64,000 nt of DNA, from assembly GCA_016870175.1 (NCBI GenBank), contig VGCG01000003.1:1-64000 (forward strand). Direction: 5' to 3'. The stretch comes from Alphaproteobacteria bacterium (GTDB lineage Bacteria; Pseudomonadota; Alphaproteobacteria; Pelagibacterales; Pelagibacteraceae). Below are positions 43,895-52,855 of this stretch, piece by piece (the first letter of the stretch is position 1; the number at the start of each line of letters is the position of its first letter). The notes under the pieces were generated by a model. It worked only from the letters and a program-made list of their open reading frames with translations. It made no database searches and was not told where the DNA came from. The translations under genes and the position numbers were made by a program.

Positions 43895-45134
43895 TTAACA
43901 TTTTAAGTAAGTCAATTGAAGATTTTATTCCATCTTCATGAAATCCATAACCAAAATAACTTCCACTAAATAAGGTGTTCTTTTTATTTTGAATTTCTGG
44001 TAATTTTAATTGGCTCTTTAAAACATTTTCATCATAATAAGGATGCATAAACTCAATTTTTTTATAAACTAAGTTATCCTCAATTTTAAAAAAAGGATTC
44101 ATAGTTAAAAAAATATTTCTATCAATTTCAAGATTTTGTAATTGATTGAGCCAATAAGTTATTGATGATTGTTGAAGATTATTTGAATTTAAAGATGAAT
44201 TCCATGAGCACCAAACTTTTCGATTTTTTGGCATTACAGCTTGATCGAAGTGTATTATCGCAATATTTTTTTTATATTTAAATTTTCCAAGAACCTCCTT
44301 TTCTTCTTTTGTTATGTCCGCTAAAATTTTTAAAGTTTCATCTGCATGAGTAGATAATACTACTTTATCGTAATTAAAAAATTCACTCTCAGAACCATAA
44401 TAAACTTTTACACCATTATCATTTCTAATAATTTTTTTTATTTCGTAATTTTTATAATATTCTCCACTAATATTAGCTAAAATTTTATCCACATAAGTTT
44501 TACTTCTATTTGTAACTGTAAACCATTGCGGCCTATTACTTAATTTAAATAAGCCATGATTTTTAAAAAAATTAATAAAAAAAATTAACGGCATATTTGA
44601 CGCTTCATAAGGTGGCATAGACCAAATGGCTGAAACCATTGGTATTATATGGTAATTTATAAAGTATTGTGAGATTTTTATATGCTTAAGATATTCACCA
44701 ATTGTCATTTCTTTAGACAAACTTTTTATTTGAATTTTTTCACATCGATTATAAAAACTGATTATCTCAAAAAACATTTTAACAAATTTTAGATTAAAAA
44801 AATTTTTTTTATTGGAGAAAATACCTTTGATACCCTTACCGCAGTATTCTATGTTAGAGTCTTTAACAGTTACTGAAAAGGACATATCGCTTTTTTCAAT
44901 TTGAATGTTATTTTCCTCAAAAAAACTAATCAACTTAGGATAAGTTACTTTATTAAAAACCATAAATCCTATATCAACTTGTACTTTTTGATTATTTCTA
45001 TACTCAACATCAAGTGTATATGAATGACCTCCAAAACGGTCTTCTTTTTCAAATAAATCGACTTTATGTTTTTTTGATAGGTAGTATGCAGAACTCAATC
45101 CTGAAATTCCAGATCCTATTACTGCAATCTTCAT
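43887..45134 (-). CDS. FAD-dependent amine-oxidase-like oxidoreductase of the CFA/DUF1365 cluster
   Basis: The FAD-binding start is KIAVIGSGISGLSSAYYLS with FEKEDRFGGHSYT, typical of the NAD(P)/FAD flavoprotein family that includes amine oxidases and carotenoid desaturases. Later blocks are SAIWSMPPYEASNMP and SGSYFGYGFHEDGIKS. Length 415. Homologues next to DUF1365 and CFA genes are induced by singlet oxygen in Rhodobacter and handle lipid oxidation/desaturation; that assignment is by homology and context. It is the first gene of the minus-strand run. Confidence 0.85.
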   Translation of the reverse strand: MKIAVIGSGISGLSSAYYLSKKHKVDLFEKEDRFGGHSYTLDVEYRNNQKVQVDIGFMVFNKVTYPKLISFFEENNIQIEKSDMSFSVTVKDSNIEYCGKGIKGIFSNKKNFFNLKFVKMFFEIISFYNRCEKIQIKSLSKEMTIGEYLKHIKISQYFINYHIIPMVSAIWSMPPYEASNMPLIFFINFFKNHGLFKLSNRPQWFTVTNRSKTYVDKILANISGEYYKNYEIKKIIRNDNGVKVYYGSESEFFNYDKVVLSTHADETLKILADITKEEKEVLGKFKYKKNIAIIHFDQAVMPKNRKVWCSWNSSLNSNNLQQSSITYWLNQLQNLEIDRNIFLTMNPFFKIEDNLVYKKIEFMHPYYDENVLKSQLKLPEIQNKKNTLFSGSYFGYGFHEDGIKSSIDLLKMLND

Positions 45135-45226
45135 TATTTTTTAGTATTTTTATCAATTAATATTTTTAGACTCATTAATAGCAGAGAATGAAAAAAATTC
45201 ATTTTCGTTTAATCATTAAATATTTA

Positions 45227-46096
45227 TTAATTTTTTTTTGCTAATACGTGTAGGTTATAAAATTGAAGTAGAACTGCAATAATAACTATTGTTCCACCAA
45301 GCAAAATTGTGCTTGGTGGTTTTTCAGCTAAAAAAATCCACGCCCATATCGGACCTAAAACCGCCTCTGTAAGCATAATTATTCCTACCATGGCGGATGG
45401 GGTTGTTTGTGCTCCAATTGTTATTAAAATAAAACCGATTCCTAATTGTAAAAATCCTGCTAAAAAGCCCAAAAAGATATCATTCGGAGAAATTATAATT
45501 TTTTCAGACATCAAATAACCAATCATCAACGAAAATATCCCTGCTATAAATTGAATAGGGATCATATCAACGTTAGGATATTTTCTAATTATCAAAATTA
45601 AAACTGCAAAAGATAATGGCATAATGAAAGAGACTATGTTTCCAAGCATTTGGCCGCCAGACAAAGAATTCCCAATCATTAAAAAAATACCAGCAATAGC
45701 CAAAATGATTGATGTCAATGTTATTACTGAAATTTTTTCTTTTAAAAAAAAATATCCAAAAATTGCCAAAAAAATTGTTTGTGTTTGAAGAATGAAATTA
45801 ACATTTGCAACCGAAGTGTTATACATTGCAAATACGTATCCACAAAAACCCAACGACAAAATTAAGCCTCCCAAAATTCCAGGAATGCCTGAGATATAAA
45901 ATATTTTAAAGATTTTTTGTTTATAAGTAAAAATTAAGTAAAAATTAATAACAATTAAAAAAAAAATAGTTCTCCAAAATAAAATTTGCCAGGGACTTGC
46001 ACCTTCAAACAACTTTACAATAAGCCCTCCAAAACTTAAGGTCGATGCACCTAAAAAAACTAATAACGGTCCTGGCAATTTTTTAATTAAATTCAT
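45227..46096 (-). CDS. EamA/DMT-superfamily permease
   Basis: Ten-helix permease with two EamA repeats. Repeat 1 ends FFLKEKISVITLTSIILAIAG and repeat 2 ends GPIWAWIFLAEKPPSTILLGG (each quoted in part as FLKEKIS and FLAEKPP, the family turn). Length 289. It overlaps the pxpC end by 14 bases, so it may be co-transcribed with the 5-oxoprolinase subunits and move pyroglutamate or a related acid. The cargo is a guess from context. Confidence 0.85.
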   Translation of the reverse strand: MNLIKKLPGPLLVFLGASTLSFGGLIVKLFEGASPWQILFWRTIFFLIVINFYLIFTYKQKIFKIFYISGIPGILGGLILSLGFCGYVFAMYNTSVANVNFILQTQTIFLAIFGYFFLKEKISVITLTSIILAIAGIFLMIGNSLSGGQMLGNIVSFIMPLSFAVLILIIRKYPNVDMIPIQFIAGIFSLMIGYLMSEKIIISPNDIFLGFLAGFLQLGIGFILITIGAQTTPSAMVGIIMLTEAVLGPIWAWIFLAEKPPSTILLGGTIVIIAVLLQFYNLHVLAKKN

Positions 46097-47057
46097 TTAA
46101 ATTTTTTGCATATTTATCAATTTCATTTAAATATTTTTTATATAGTTCTTCAGCTTCTTCAAGATTTACTTCTTTAAAATTAACTTCGGAATTAGGCATC
46201 AGCTGAGCTATATTATCCAAATCAGCAGATATGACTGTTGCTATTTTTGGATAACCTCCGATTGTTCCATGGTCTGCAAGCATGATAATTGGATTACCAT
46301 CTGCTGGAACTTGAATAGTGCCTTTAATTATCCCTTCTGACCTAATATTTGTGTTTACTATATTTTCCAGCTCAGGTCCTGATAATCGAATACCCATGCG
46401 ATCAACCAAATTTGTAATTTTAAATGACTCGGTAAAAAATATTTTTTTTGATTTTTCAGAAAAGAAATCGAAATTTGTTCCTTTCATTACTCTAATAACT
46501 TTTTCTCTAGAATTTTTAAATCCTGTTTGTCTTTCTCTAAGAACTTCATTAAATTCATTTTTAATGAAAATTTTTTCACCAATTGAAAATTTTTTTCCAT
46601 TATTGGGACCTATTCCTGCTTTGGTATTTATAGAATAACTATTCCAGATTTTTTTTAAATTAAAACCACCTTTAATTGCTAAATAGCCATATAAGGAATT
46701 TTTAGTTGATTTAATATCAATTTGATCTCCATGATTAAGATAATAGATCTGATAGCAGTTACCTTTTTCAATACTTGAATTGTTTCGAATAACATCAAAT
46801 ATAATTTCACCTGAAATACACACCGCAACTTTACCATTATATAGTTTTAAAAGAGGTCCTTGAAATGCAAACTCAATAACCCCCTCATTAATATTATTAT
46901 TTAATATGAGATTAGATAACTTAAAATTTTTTTGATCTACAGCTCCACTAACTGTAATTCCAAGATGATATAGATGATTTCTTCCTGAGTCTTGAATGGT
47001 TGTATTAGTACCGGGCCTACAAACTTCAAAATAAATATTTTTATTTCCAATTATCAT
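46083..47057 (-). CDS. pxpC: 5-oxoprolinase subunit C (biotin-dependent carboxyltransferase family)
   Basis: Subunit of the three-part PxpABC ATP-dependent 5-oxoprolinase, which opens pyroglutamate to glutamate. The family (allophanate hydrolase subunit 2/KipA) shows TTIQDSGRNHLYHLGI near residue 20, AYLAIKGGF-type block here as GYLAIKGGF, and GTIQVPADGNPIIMLADHGTIGGYPKIA (in part) near residue 250. Length 324. The start overlaps pxpB by 17 bases. The complex scavenges pyroglutamate formed spontaneously from glutamine/glutamate and by glutathione turnover. Confidence 0.92.
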   Translation of the reverse strand: MIIGNKNIYFEVCRPGTNTTIQDSGRNHLYHLGITVSGAVDQKNFKLSNLILNNNINEGVIEFAFQGPLLKLYNGKVAVCISGEIIFDVIRNNSSIEKGNCYQIYYLNHGDQIDIKSTKNSLYGYLAIKGGFNLKKIWNSYSINTKAGIGPNNGKKFSIGEKIFIKNEFNEVLRERQTGFKNSREKVIRVMKGTNFDFFSEKSKKIFFTESFKITNLVDRMGIRLSGPELENIVNTNIRSEGIIKGTIQVPADGNPIIMLADHGTIGGYPKIATVISADLDNIAQLMPNSEVNFKEVNLEEAEELYKKYLNEIDKYAKNLNEFN

Positions 47058-47724
47058 GTTGTTTTTTGGTAATTGGATAAAACTTTATTTTATCACCAGG
47101 GTTAATTAAATTAGGTTTAATTTCATCAAGTTTATTAAAAATTTTTAGCGGGGTATTTCCAATAATATTCCAACCTCCAGGGCTTTGAGATGTATAAATA
47201 TTCGTAAACTGTTCAGTTATTCCAACAGAACCCTCAGGAACATTTACCCTTGGTGTTTCTAATCTTTGACAACGAATTTTTTCGTTAATATCTCCTAAAA
47301 AAGGCATACCAGCTACAAATCCAGTCATATAACAAAAATATTCCTGTTGATAAAACAAATCTAAGATTTGTTCTTTTGATTGATTGGTTATTTTAGTTAT
47401 TCTTTCAAAATCAAGCGCAAAATCTCCTTCTGAACAAATAGGTATTTTTATGTTTTGATGAGAGGTTTTTTTAAAATTAATTAGTTTTAAATTTAAAACA
47501 AAATCCTTTACTTTTTGATAGTTAGTAATAGATAAATCTAAACTTATTATCAGTTTGTTATAGGATGGGGTTAAGTTAATTATCCCTTCAATTTTTTTTA
47601 ACTCATTAAGTTTTGAGATTTGGTTAAAAAAATTGATCACTCTAGAATTTATTTCTTGATTAACTTCAGAGCCAAAATCACAATAAACAGCTGCGTCACC
47701 AAGAGGTAGTATATTTTTAATCAT
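47041..47724 (-). CDS. pxpB: 5-oxoprolinase subunit B
   Basis: Allophanate hydrolase subunit 1/KipI family, the partner of PxpC. Recognisable blocks are LPLGDAAVYCDFG at the N-terminus, PICSEGDFALDFERI, YFCYMTGFVAGMPFLGDI and RVNVPEGSVGITEQFTNIY, then SPGGWNIIGNTPLKIF. Length 227. It is divergent from pxpA with 27 bases between start codons, an unusual layout because the three subunits are more often in one operon. Confidence 0.92.
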   Translation of the reverse strand: MIKNILPLGDAAVYCDFGSEVNQEINSRVINFFNQISKLNELKKIEGIINLTPSYNKLIISLDLSITNYQKVKDFVLNLKLINFKKTSHQNIKIPICSEGDFALDFERITKITNQSKEQILDLFYQQEYFCYMTGFVAGMPFLGDINEKIRCQRLETPRVNVPEGSVGITEQFTNIYTSQSPGGWNIIGNTPLKIFNKLDEIKPNLINPGDKIKFYPITKKQHDNWK

Positions 47725-47751
47725 TGCATGTTATACTTAAGATTTATAAGT

Positions 47752-48525
47752 ATGGAAATTAATATCAACTGTGATTTAGGCGAAAAATCTAAATATCATT
47801 CAAATAAAAACGATCCTGATTTGCTCAAATTAGTTAATTCAGCAAATATTGCTTGCGGCTATCACGCTGGTGATAACGAGTCAATGAATCAAGTTGTTGA
47901 AATTTCAAAAAAGAATGGTGTAAGTATTGGAGCACATCCATCATTTTATGATTTAGAAAATTTCGGAAGAAATAGAATGTATCTTTCCCCTGCTGAAATA
48001 AGAAAATTAGTAATTGATCAATATGAAATATTAGAAAAAATTGCATCAGGTCATGGAGAAAAAGTTACTCATATAAAACCACATGGTGCTTTGAATAATA
48101 TGGCCTGTGAGGATATTGAACTTGCAACTACCCTAGCAAAAACTATAAATGAAATAAATAAAAATTTAATTTACTTGGTACCTACAGGATCCAAAATGGA
48201 ACAAGCGGCTCAAAAACTCGACATGAAAATCGCTTGTGAAATTTTCGCAGATAGAAATTACGAAGATGACGGAAATTTAGTTTCTAGAAAAAAATCTAAT
48301 GCATTAATTACTGATCCCAATCTAGCTAAAAAACACGTTTTAAGCATGGTTAAAAATCAGGCCCTTAATTGTTATAGCGGAAAGCAAATTCAGTGTGAAA
48401 TAGACTCTGTATGTATACACGGTGACAATGAAAATGCATTGGTAGCCGCAAAATTTATCAGAGAGAGTCTTTTAGAAAATGGAATTACTTTAAAACCCTT
48501 AAATAAAATGGCTAAATTTATATAG
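47752..48525 (+). CDS. pxpA: 5-oxoprolinase subunit A (LamB/YcsF family)
   Basis: Subunit A of the pyroglutamate-opening complex. The start MEININCDLGEKSK and the blocks ANIACGYHAGDNESMNQV, GAHPSFYDLENFGRN, HIKPHGALNNMA and CEIFADRNYEDDGNLVSR are family signatures. ATG at 47752 is chosen over one at 47728 because it gives the usual N-terminus right before the first strand. The divergent start next to pxpB implies a shared regulatory region of only 27 bases. The stop is directly followed by the ATG of the TPR gene. Confidence 0.92.
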   Translation: MEININCDLGEKSKYHSNKNDPDLLKLVNSANIACGYHAGDNESMNQVVEISKKNGVSIGAHPSFYDLENFGRNRMYLSPAEIRKLVIDQYEILEKIASGHGEKVTHIKPHGALNNMACEDIELATTLAKTINEINKNLIYLVPTGSKMEQAAQKLDMKIACEIFADRNYEDDGNLVSRKKSNALITDPNLAKKHVLSMVKNQALNCYSGKQIQCEIDSVCIHGDNENALVAAKFIRESLLENGITLKPLNKMAKFI

Positions 48526-49023
48526 ATGTCAAAAAAAATTATTCTCCTCATATTTACACTTTTAACTTTTACTAACATTTGTTATTCTGCCGGTTCCTCT
48601 GGTGGGTCTTCAGACAATTCCTCCAATAAAACTGATTATAGTAAAGCAGTTGATTTAATTAATTCTGCAAAAAAATATGAAAAAAAAGAACAAAATGACA
48701 AAGCTCAAGAAAAATACAAAAAAGCCAATGAATTGTTAATAAAATCAAACAATGACAAACCTAATAATGCAGATACTTTGAATTATTTAGGATTTACAAC
48801 TAGAAAACTAGGCGATTATGTGAATGGAGAAAAGTATTATTTAGAAGGACTAGCTATAGATCCCAATCACAAAGGTATTAACGAATATTTAGGAGAGCTT
48901 TACGTAGTTACAGGAAGAATTGAATTAGCTAATGAAAGGCTATCAGTTCTAGAGTCATGCAAATGTGAAGAGTATAATGAATTAAAAGAAATAATTCAGG
49001 GAACTAAAAAATCAAAATTTTAA
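48526..49023 (+). CDS. Exported TPR-repeat protein
   Basis: Protein of 165 residues with a signal peptide (about residues 1-22, ending CYSA), a Ser/Gly-rich linker (GSSGGSSDNSSN) and three TPR-like helix pairs: YSKAVDLINSAKKYEKKEQNDKAQEKYKKA, ADTLNYLGFTTRKLGDYVNGEKYYLEGLAIDP (each in part) and a last one near IELANERLSVLE. Cys pair CKC lies near residue 147. It probably mediates protein contacts in the periplasm. It starts right after the pxpA stop (TAGATG), though a functional link is not evident. Confidence 0.8.
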   Translation: MSKKIILLIFTLLTFTNICYSAGSSGGSSDNSSNKTDYSKAVDLINSAKKYEKKEQNDKAQEKYKKANELLIKSNNDKPNNADTLNYLGFTTRKLGDYVNGEKYYLEGLAIDPNHKGINEYLGELYVVTGRIELANERLSVLESCKCEEYNELKEIIQGTKKSKF

Positions 49024-50453
49024 TTCCAGCCACCTACAGCCTTTACCTCTAAAAATTCCTCAAGACCATAAGTACCGGCTTCACGCCCAATACCAGAGTG
49101 TTTAAATCCCCCAAAAGGTGCGTCGTCAGCGATACCTGCTCCATTAACCTCCACCATCCCAGATCTTAACTTTCTAACTAATCTTTTAATTTTTTCTGGA
49201 TCTTGAGTTTGGATATAATTCGTTAATCCGTATGGAGTGTCATTTGCAATTTGAATAGCCTGTTCCTCTGTTTCAAATGGTATTACTGACAATACTGGTC
49301 CAAATATTTCTGTTTTTGCAATTACCATATCATTACTTACATCAGCAAAAACAGTAGGTTTGACATAGTAACCTTTTTCAAGACCTTTTGGCTTGCCGAG
49401 ACCTCCTGCTATTAAATTTGCTCCTTGATCAATACCTTTTTGAATTAACTTTTGAATTTTATTAAATTGAGCTTCAGAAATAACTGGTCCGATATGATCT
49501 CCTGCTTTTTCAGGATCACCAACTTTAAATTCATTGGTATATTTTTTTAGCCTTTCTATAGCTTCCTTATAAATTGATTTTTCAACTAACATTCGAGTCG
49601 GCGCATTACAGGATTGACCAGAATTCTTGAAACATCTAAATGCTCCTCTCTCTATTGCTTCAGAGTCCGCATCTTTAAAAATAATATTTGCTCCTTTACC
49701 ACCAAGCTCTAAACTAATTCTCTTAAAATCTTTTGCAGCATTTTGCGAAATTAAAGCACCTGCTCTTGTTGATCCAGTAAATGAAATCATATTAATATCT
49801 GGGTGACTGGTTAAAGCATTGCCTGTTGTAGCACCATCACCATTAACAAGATTAAATACACCATTTGGAAATTTTACTTCATGGATAATTTCAGCAAGTA
49901 TAATTGATGATAAAGGTGCTAACTCAGATGGCTTTAAAACCATTGTACATCCAGAAGCTAAAGCAGGAATTACTTTTAAGCATACCTGGTTCATTGGCCA
50001 GTTCCAAGGAGTAATTAATGCACAAATTCCTTTCGACTCATATATAAGCCTTTGATTTGGAGCATGTTCACCTAAGGGTTTTTCAAAATTAAAGTTTTTT
50101 AAATGTTTAATAAAAGATTTTATATGGGTTGCTCCACTACTAACTTGCGATTTACTTGCAAAATCCTTTGGGGCGCCCATTTCCATTCTAATAGCAATAG
50201 CGATTTCATCCCAACGTTTAATATAATTTTCATAAACTTTCTCTATCAGCTCTACTCTTTGTTTTTTAGAGGAAAAAGCCCAAGTCTCAAACGCTTTCTT
50301 TGCAGCACTAACAGCCAAATCTACATCTTCTTTTTCGCCAAGAGATATAACAGCTACATTTTCCTCAGTTGCTGGATTAATTATATTTATTAATTTAGAG
50401 CTTTTGGGCTTAACCCAATGACCATTAATATAGAAATTTTTTTTATCCAACAT
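49020..50453 (-). CDS. NAD(P)-dependent aldehyde dehydrogenase
   Basis: ALDH-superfamily enzyme of 477 residues. The catalytic Cys is in FKNSGQSCNAPTRM (about residue 281), the general base Glu in LELGGKGANI (about 247), and SFTGSTRAG carries the cofactor loop. The C-terminal FGGFKHSGIGREAG is typical. Substrates could be betaine aldehyde, aminobutyraldehyde or a guanidino-aldehyde; the adjacent ureohydrolase (14 bases upstream) supports a polyamine/guanidino route, where such aldehydes arise. Confidence 0.9.
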   Translation of the reverse strand: MLDKKNFYINGHWVKPKSSKLINIINPATEENVAVISLGEKEDVDLAVSAAKKAFETWAFSSKKQRVELIEKVYENYIKRWDEIAIAIRMEMGAPKDFASKSQVSSGATHIKSFIKHLKNFNFEKPLGEHAPNQRLIYESKGICALITPWNWPMNQVCLKVIPALASGCTMVLKPSELAPLSSIILAEIIHEVKFPNGVFNLVNGDGATTGNALTSHPDINMISFTGSTRAGALISQNAAKDFKRISLELGGKGANIIFKDADSEAIERGAFRCFKNSGQSCNAPTRMLVEKSIYKEAIERLKKYTNEFKVGDPEKAGDHIGPVISEAQFNKIQKLIQKGIDQGANLIAGGLGKPKGLEKGYYVKPTVFADVSNDMVIAKTEIFGPVLSVIPFETEEQAIQIANDTPYGLTNYIQTQDPEKIKRLVRKLRSGMVEVNGAGIADDAPFGGFKHSGIGREAGTYGLEEFLEVKAVGGWN

Positions 50454-50467
50454 ATGAAAACTATTCT

Positions 50468-51430
50468 TTATTTATTTTTTGCAAATAAATTTGTTAATTC
50501 AAATACAATTGTTGCTGCCGCTAAAGAAGTAACCTCAGCATGATCATACGCTGGCGATACTTCAACGACATCTGCTGATATTAAATTTAAGCCTGATAAA
50601 CCTCTAAGAACATTGACAATTTCTCTAGTTGTCATACCAGCAATCTCAGGGGTCCCAGTTCCAGGGGCAAAGGCTGGATCTAATACATCAATATCGATTG
50701 AAAGATATAATGGATGATTACCAACTCGGTCTCTTATTCTTTGAGCAATTTTATCTGTGCCTTGAGTTTGAAATTCATCACAATGAATTATTTTAAAACC
50801 AAAACTTTCATCATTTTTAATATCATTTCTACTATAAAGAGGACCTCTAATACCAACGTGCATTGAGGCATCGTCTAAAAATAAATTTTCCTCTCTAGCC
50901 CTTCTAAATGGGGTACCGTGAGTGTAAGGAGCTCCAAAATAAGTATCCCAAGTATCAAGATGAGCATCAAAATGAACTAAAGCCACAGGACCATTATTTA
51001 TTTTATTAACTGCTCGTAAAAGAGGAAGAGCAATCGTATGATCACCACCTAAACTTATGATAGCTCCGACTTTATTTAATAACTCGGTTGCCCCATCTTC
51101 AATTTGTTTAATTGCCTCATTAATATTAAATGGATTGCAGGCAATATCACCAGCATCCGCTACTTGTTGATCTTTAAAAGGTTCAAGATCATAACTTGGA
51201 TGATAATTTGTTCTTAAGTGTCTCGAGGCTTGACGGATACCTTGTGGGCCAAATCTTGCTCCAGGTCGATAACTAGTTCCTGCATCAAACGGCACACCAA
51301 CAATAGCAACATCACAACTTTCGACATCTCTTAATTCAGGTAATCTTGCAAAAGTAGACGGTCCAGCATATCTTGGAACCTTCGTTCCCATGACGGGTTG
51401 GATAGGATTTTTGTTACGCTCTTTTTTCAT
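50468..51430 (-). CDS. Ureohydrolase: agmatinase or guanidino-acid amidinohydrolase
   Basis: Binuclear-manganese arginase/agmatinase-family enzyme that removes urea from a guanidino group. Metal ligands are in LGGDHTIALP (His), VHFDAHLDTWD (Asp, His, Asp) and SIDIDVLDPAFAPGTGTPE (two Asp). SYRPGARFGP and HGTPFRRA are also family blocks. Length 320. The sequence resembles agmatinases but guanidinobutyrase/guanidinopropionase-type enzymes cannot be excluded. The minus-strand aldehyde dehydrogenase follows after 14 bases, compatible with guanidino-acid or polyamine breakdown. Confidence 0.87.
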   Translation of the reverse strand: MKKERNKNPIQPVMGTKVPRYAGPSTFARLPELRDVESCDVAIVGVPFDAGTSYRPGARFGPQGIRQASRHLRTNYHPSYDLEPFKDQQVADAGDIACNPFNINEAIKQIEDGATELLNKVGAIISLGGDHTIALPLLRAVNKINNGPVALVHFDAHLDTWDTYFGAPYTHGTPFRRAREENLFLDDASMHVGIRGPLYSRNDIKNDESFGFKIIHCDEFQTQGTDKIAQRIRDRVGNHPLYLSIDIDVLDPAFAPGTGTPEIAGMTTREIVNVLRGLSGLNLISADVVEVSPAYDHAEVTSLAAATIVFELTNLFAKNK

Positions 51431-51486
51431 TTATATAAAAAATATACCACATTATAATTAAATCGAATATCATCTAATTTAAAATT

Positions 51487-52209
51487 ATGAGGATTTTAAA
51501 GCTTTTATTTATAATTTTTATTTTAATAATACCTGCAAAAGCAAATACGATTTACAATCTTACTCAAATTCCTGATTTAGAAATTTATGAGTTAAATACG
51601 CATAATAATCTAATTTATTTATATGCTTTAAAACCATTTAGACTTGGAGTTGAAAAAAATATAAGTTGTTTTAACTCAGAAAAAGAAATACTTGAAAAAA
51701 AATTTCGAGTTATTAAAAAAAATTTAGATAGATATTCAAAAGAATTTTTAAAAAAAATTGGTCTTAAATATCTTGTGATGTGCGAAGATTTATCAATATC
51801 TGGAATAAATACTGCAGGAATTCCTAATAATATTATGAAAACTTTAATTATAGATATAAAATTTAACGAAAAATATTTTGAGAGAGTTATTCATCACGAG
51901 TTATTTCATTTGATTAATGATAGTAACAAACTGCTCTTTAATCAAGATGAATGGCGAAGTTATAATATAAAAAATTTTAAATATGCAGATTGTTCTACAT
52001 GCACTGATAAATTAGGACTCGATACTTATTCTAATACTCAAGGTTTTTTAACTGAATATTCTAAATCAACCCCATCTGAGGATATGGCAGAAGTATTTTC
52101 ACACTTAATGATTGGTAAATTTGAATTCAAAGAAGATATTATTTTAAATAAAAAAATAAGATTTATTAAAAGAAATATAGAAAAAATAGACAATAATTTT
52201 CAATTTTAA
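51487..52209 (+). CDS. Putative exported zinc metalloprotease-like protein
   Basis: Protein of 240 residues with a signal peptide (MRILKLLFIIFILIIPAKA, about 19 residues). A zincin motif HELFH (HExxH, about residues 137-141) is preceded by another His, and DMAEVFSHLMIG (about 200-211) could supply a third Glu ligand. Two Cys near CSTCTD (about 178) may form a disulfide. No named family is recognised. It is followed after one base by a cyclophilin gene, so both may serve periplasmic protein handling. Confidence 0.65.
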   Translation: MRILKLLFIIFILIIPAKANTIYNLTQIPDLEIYELNTHNNLIYLYALKPFRLGVEKNISCFNSEKEILEKKFRVIKKNLDRYSKEFLKKIGLKYLVMCEDLSISGINTAGIPNNIMKTLIIDIKFNEKYFERVIHHELFHLINDSNKLLFNQDEWRSYNIKNFKYADCSTCTDKLGLDTYSNTQGFLTEYSKSTPSEDMAEVFSHLMIGKFEFKEDIILNKKIRFIKRNIEKIDNNFQF

Positions 52210-52210
52210 A

Positions 52211-52855
52211 ATGATTACAAAAATTAAAGCAACAATATTTGAAAAAATAATATTAGTCTTTCTAATTTTACTCGGAATTTTTACAATAAGTTTTTTTATC
52301 GTGATTAAAAATAAATGTTTGTTTATAAAAGATTTTGATCCTCAGAATATTAAATTTGATAAACCCGACAATATTGCAATTTTAAACGCCCCTTGTGGAA
52401 ATGTAATAATTGAACTTTATCCGGAAATTTCCCCAAATGCTGTAAATAGATTTAAGCTGCTAATTCAATCAGGAGCTTATGATAATGTCGCCTTTCATAG
52501 AGTAATCAAAGATAAATTAATCCAAGCGGGTGATGTTGAGTTTGGTAAAAAAGAACTTATTAATTATGGAAAAATAGGAACAGGTAAATCAGGATTAGGA
52601 ACAATTAAATCTGAATTAAATCCAGAATTTGATTACAAAAAAGGAAGCGTTGGATTAGCGAAAGCATTTGAAAATGACACTGAAGATAGTCAGTTTTTTA
52701 TACTTCTTCAAGATGAGCCATTATTTTCTGGTGAATATACTCCCGTAGGAAGAGTTTTGTACGGTTTAGATATATTACATAAAATTAAATATGAAATCTA
52801 TTCAGAATATGTATTGAGGCCAGATTTTATTAAAACATTTAAAATGTTAAATTAA
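52211..52855 (+). CDS. Membrane-anchored cyclophilin-type peptidyl-prolyl isomerase
   Basis: One N-terminal helix (about residues 14-32) is followed by a periplasmic cyclophilin domain: VIIELYPEISPNAVNRFKLL, VAFHRVIKDKLIQAGDVE (the Arg of FHRV is the active-site residue), GSVGLAKAFENDTEDSQFFILL and TPVGRVLYGLDILHKI. Length 214. It catalyses cis-trans isomerisation of X-Pro bonds and assists folding. Start comes one base after the metalloprotease-like gene; its end overlaps the convergent dehydrogenase by 4 bases. Confidence 0.9.
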   Translation: MITKIKATIFEKIILVFLILLGIFTISFFIVIKNKCLFIKDFDPQNIKFDKPDNIAILNAPCGNVIIELYPEISPNAVNRFKLLIQSGAYDNVAFHRVIKDKLIQAGDVEFGKKELINYGKIGTGKSGLGTIKSELNPEFDYKKGSVGLAKAFENDTEDSQFFILLQDEPLFSGEYTPVGRVLYGLDILHKIKYEIYSEYVLRPDFIKTFKMLN

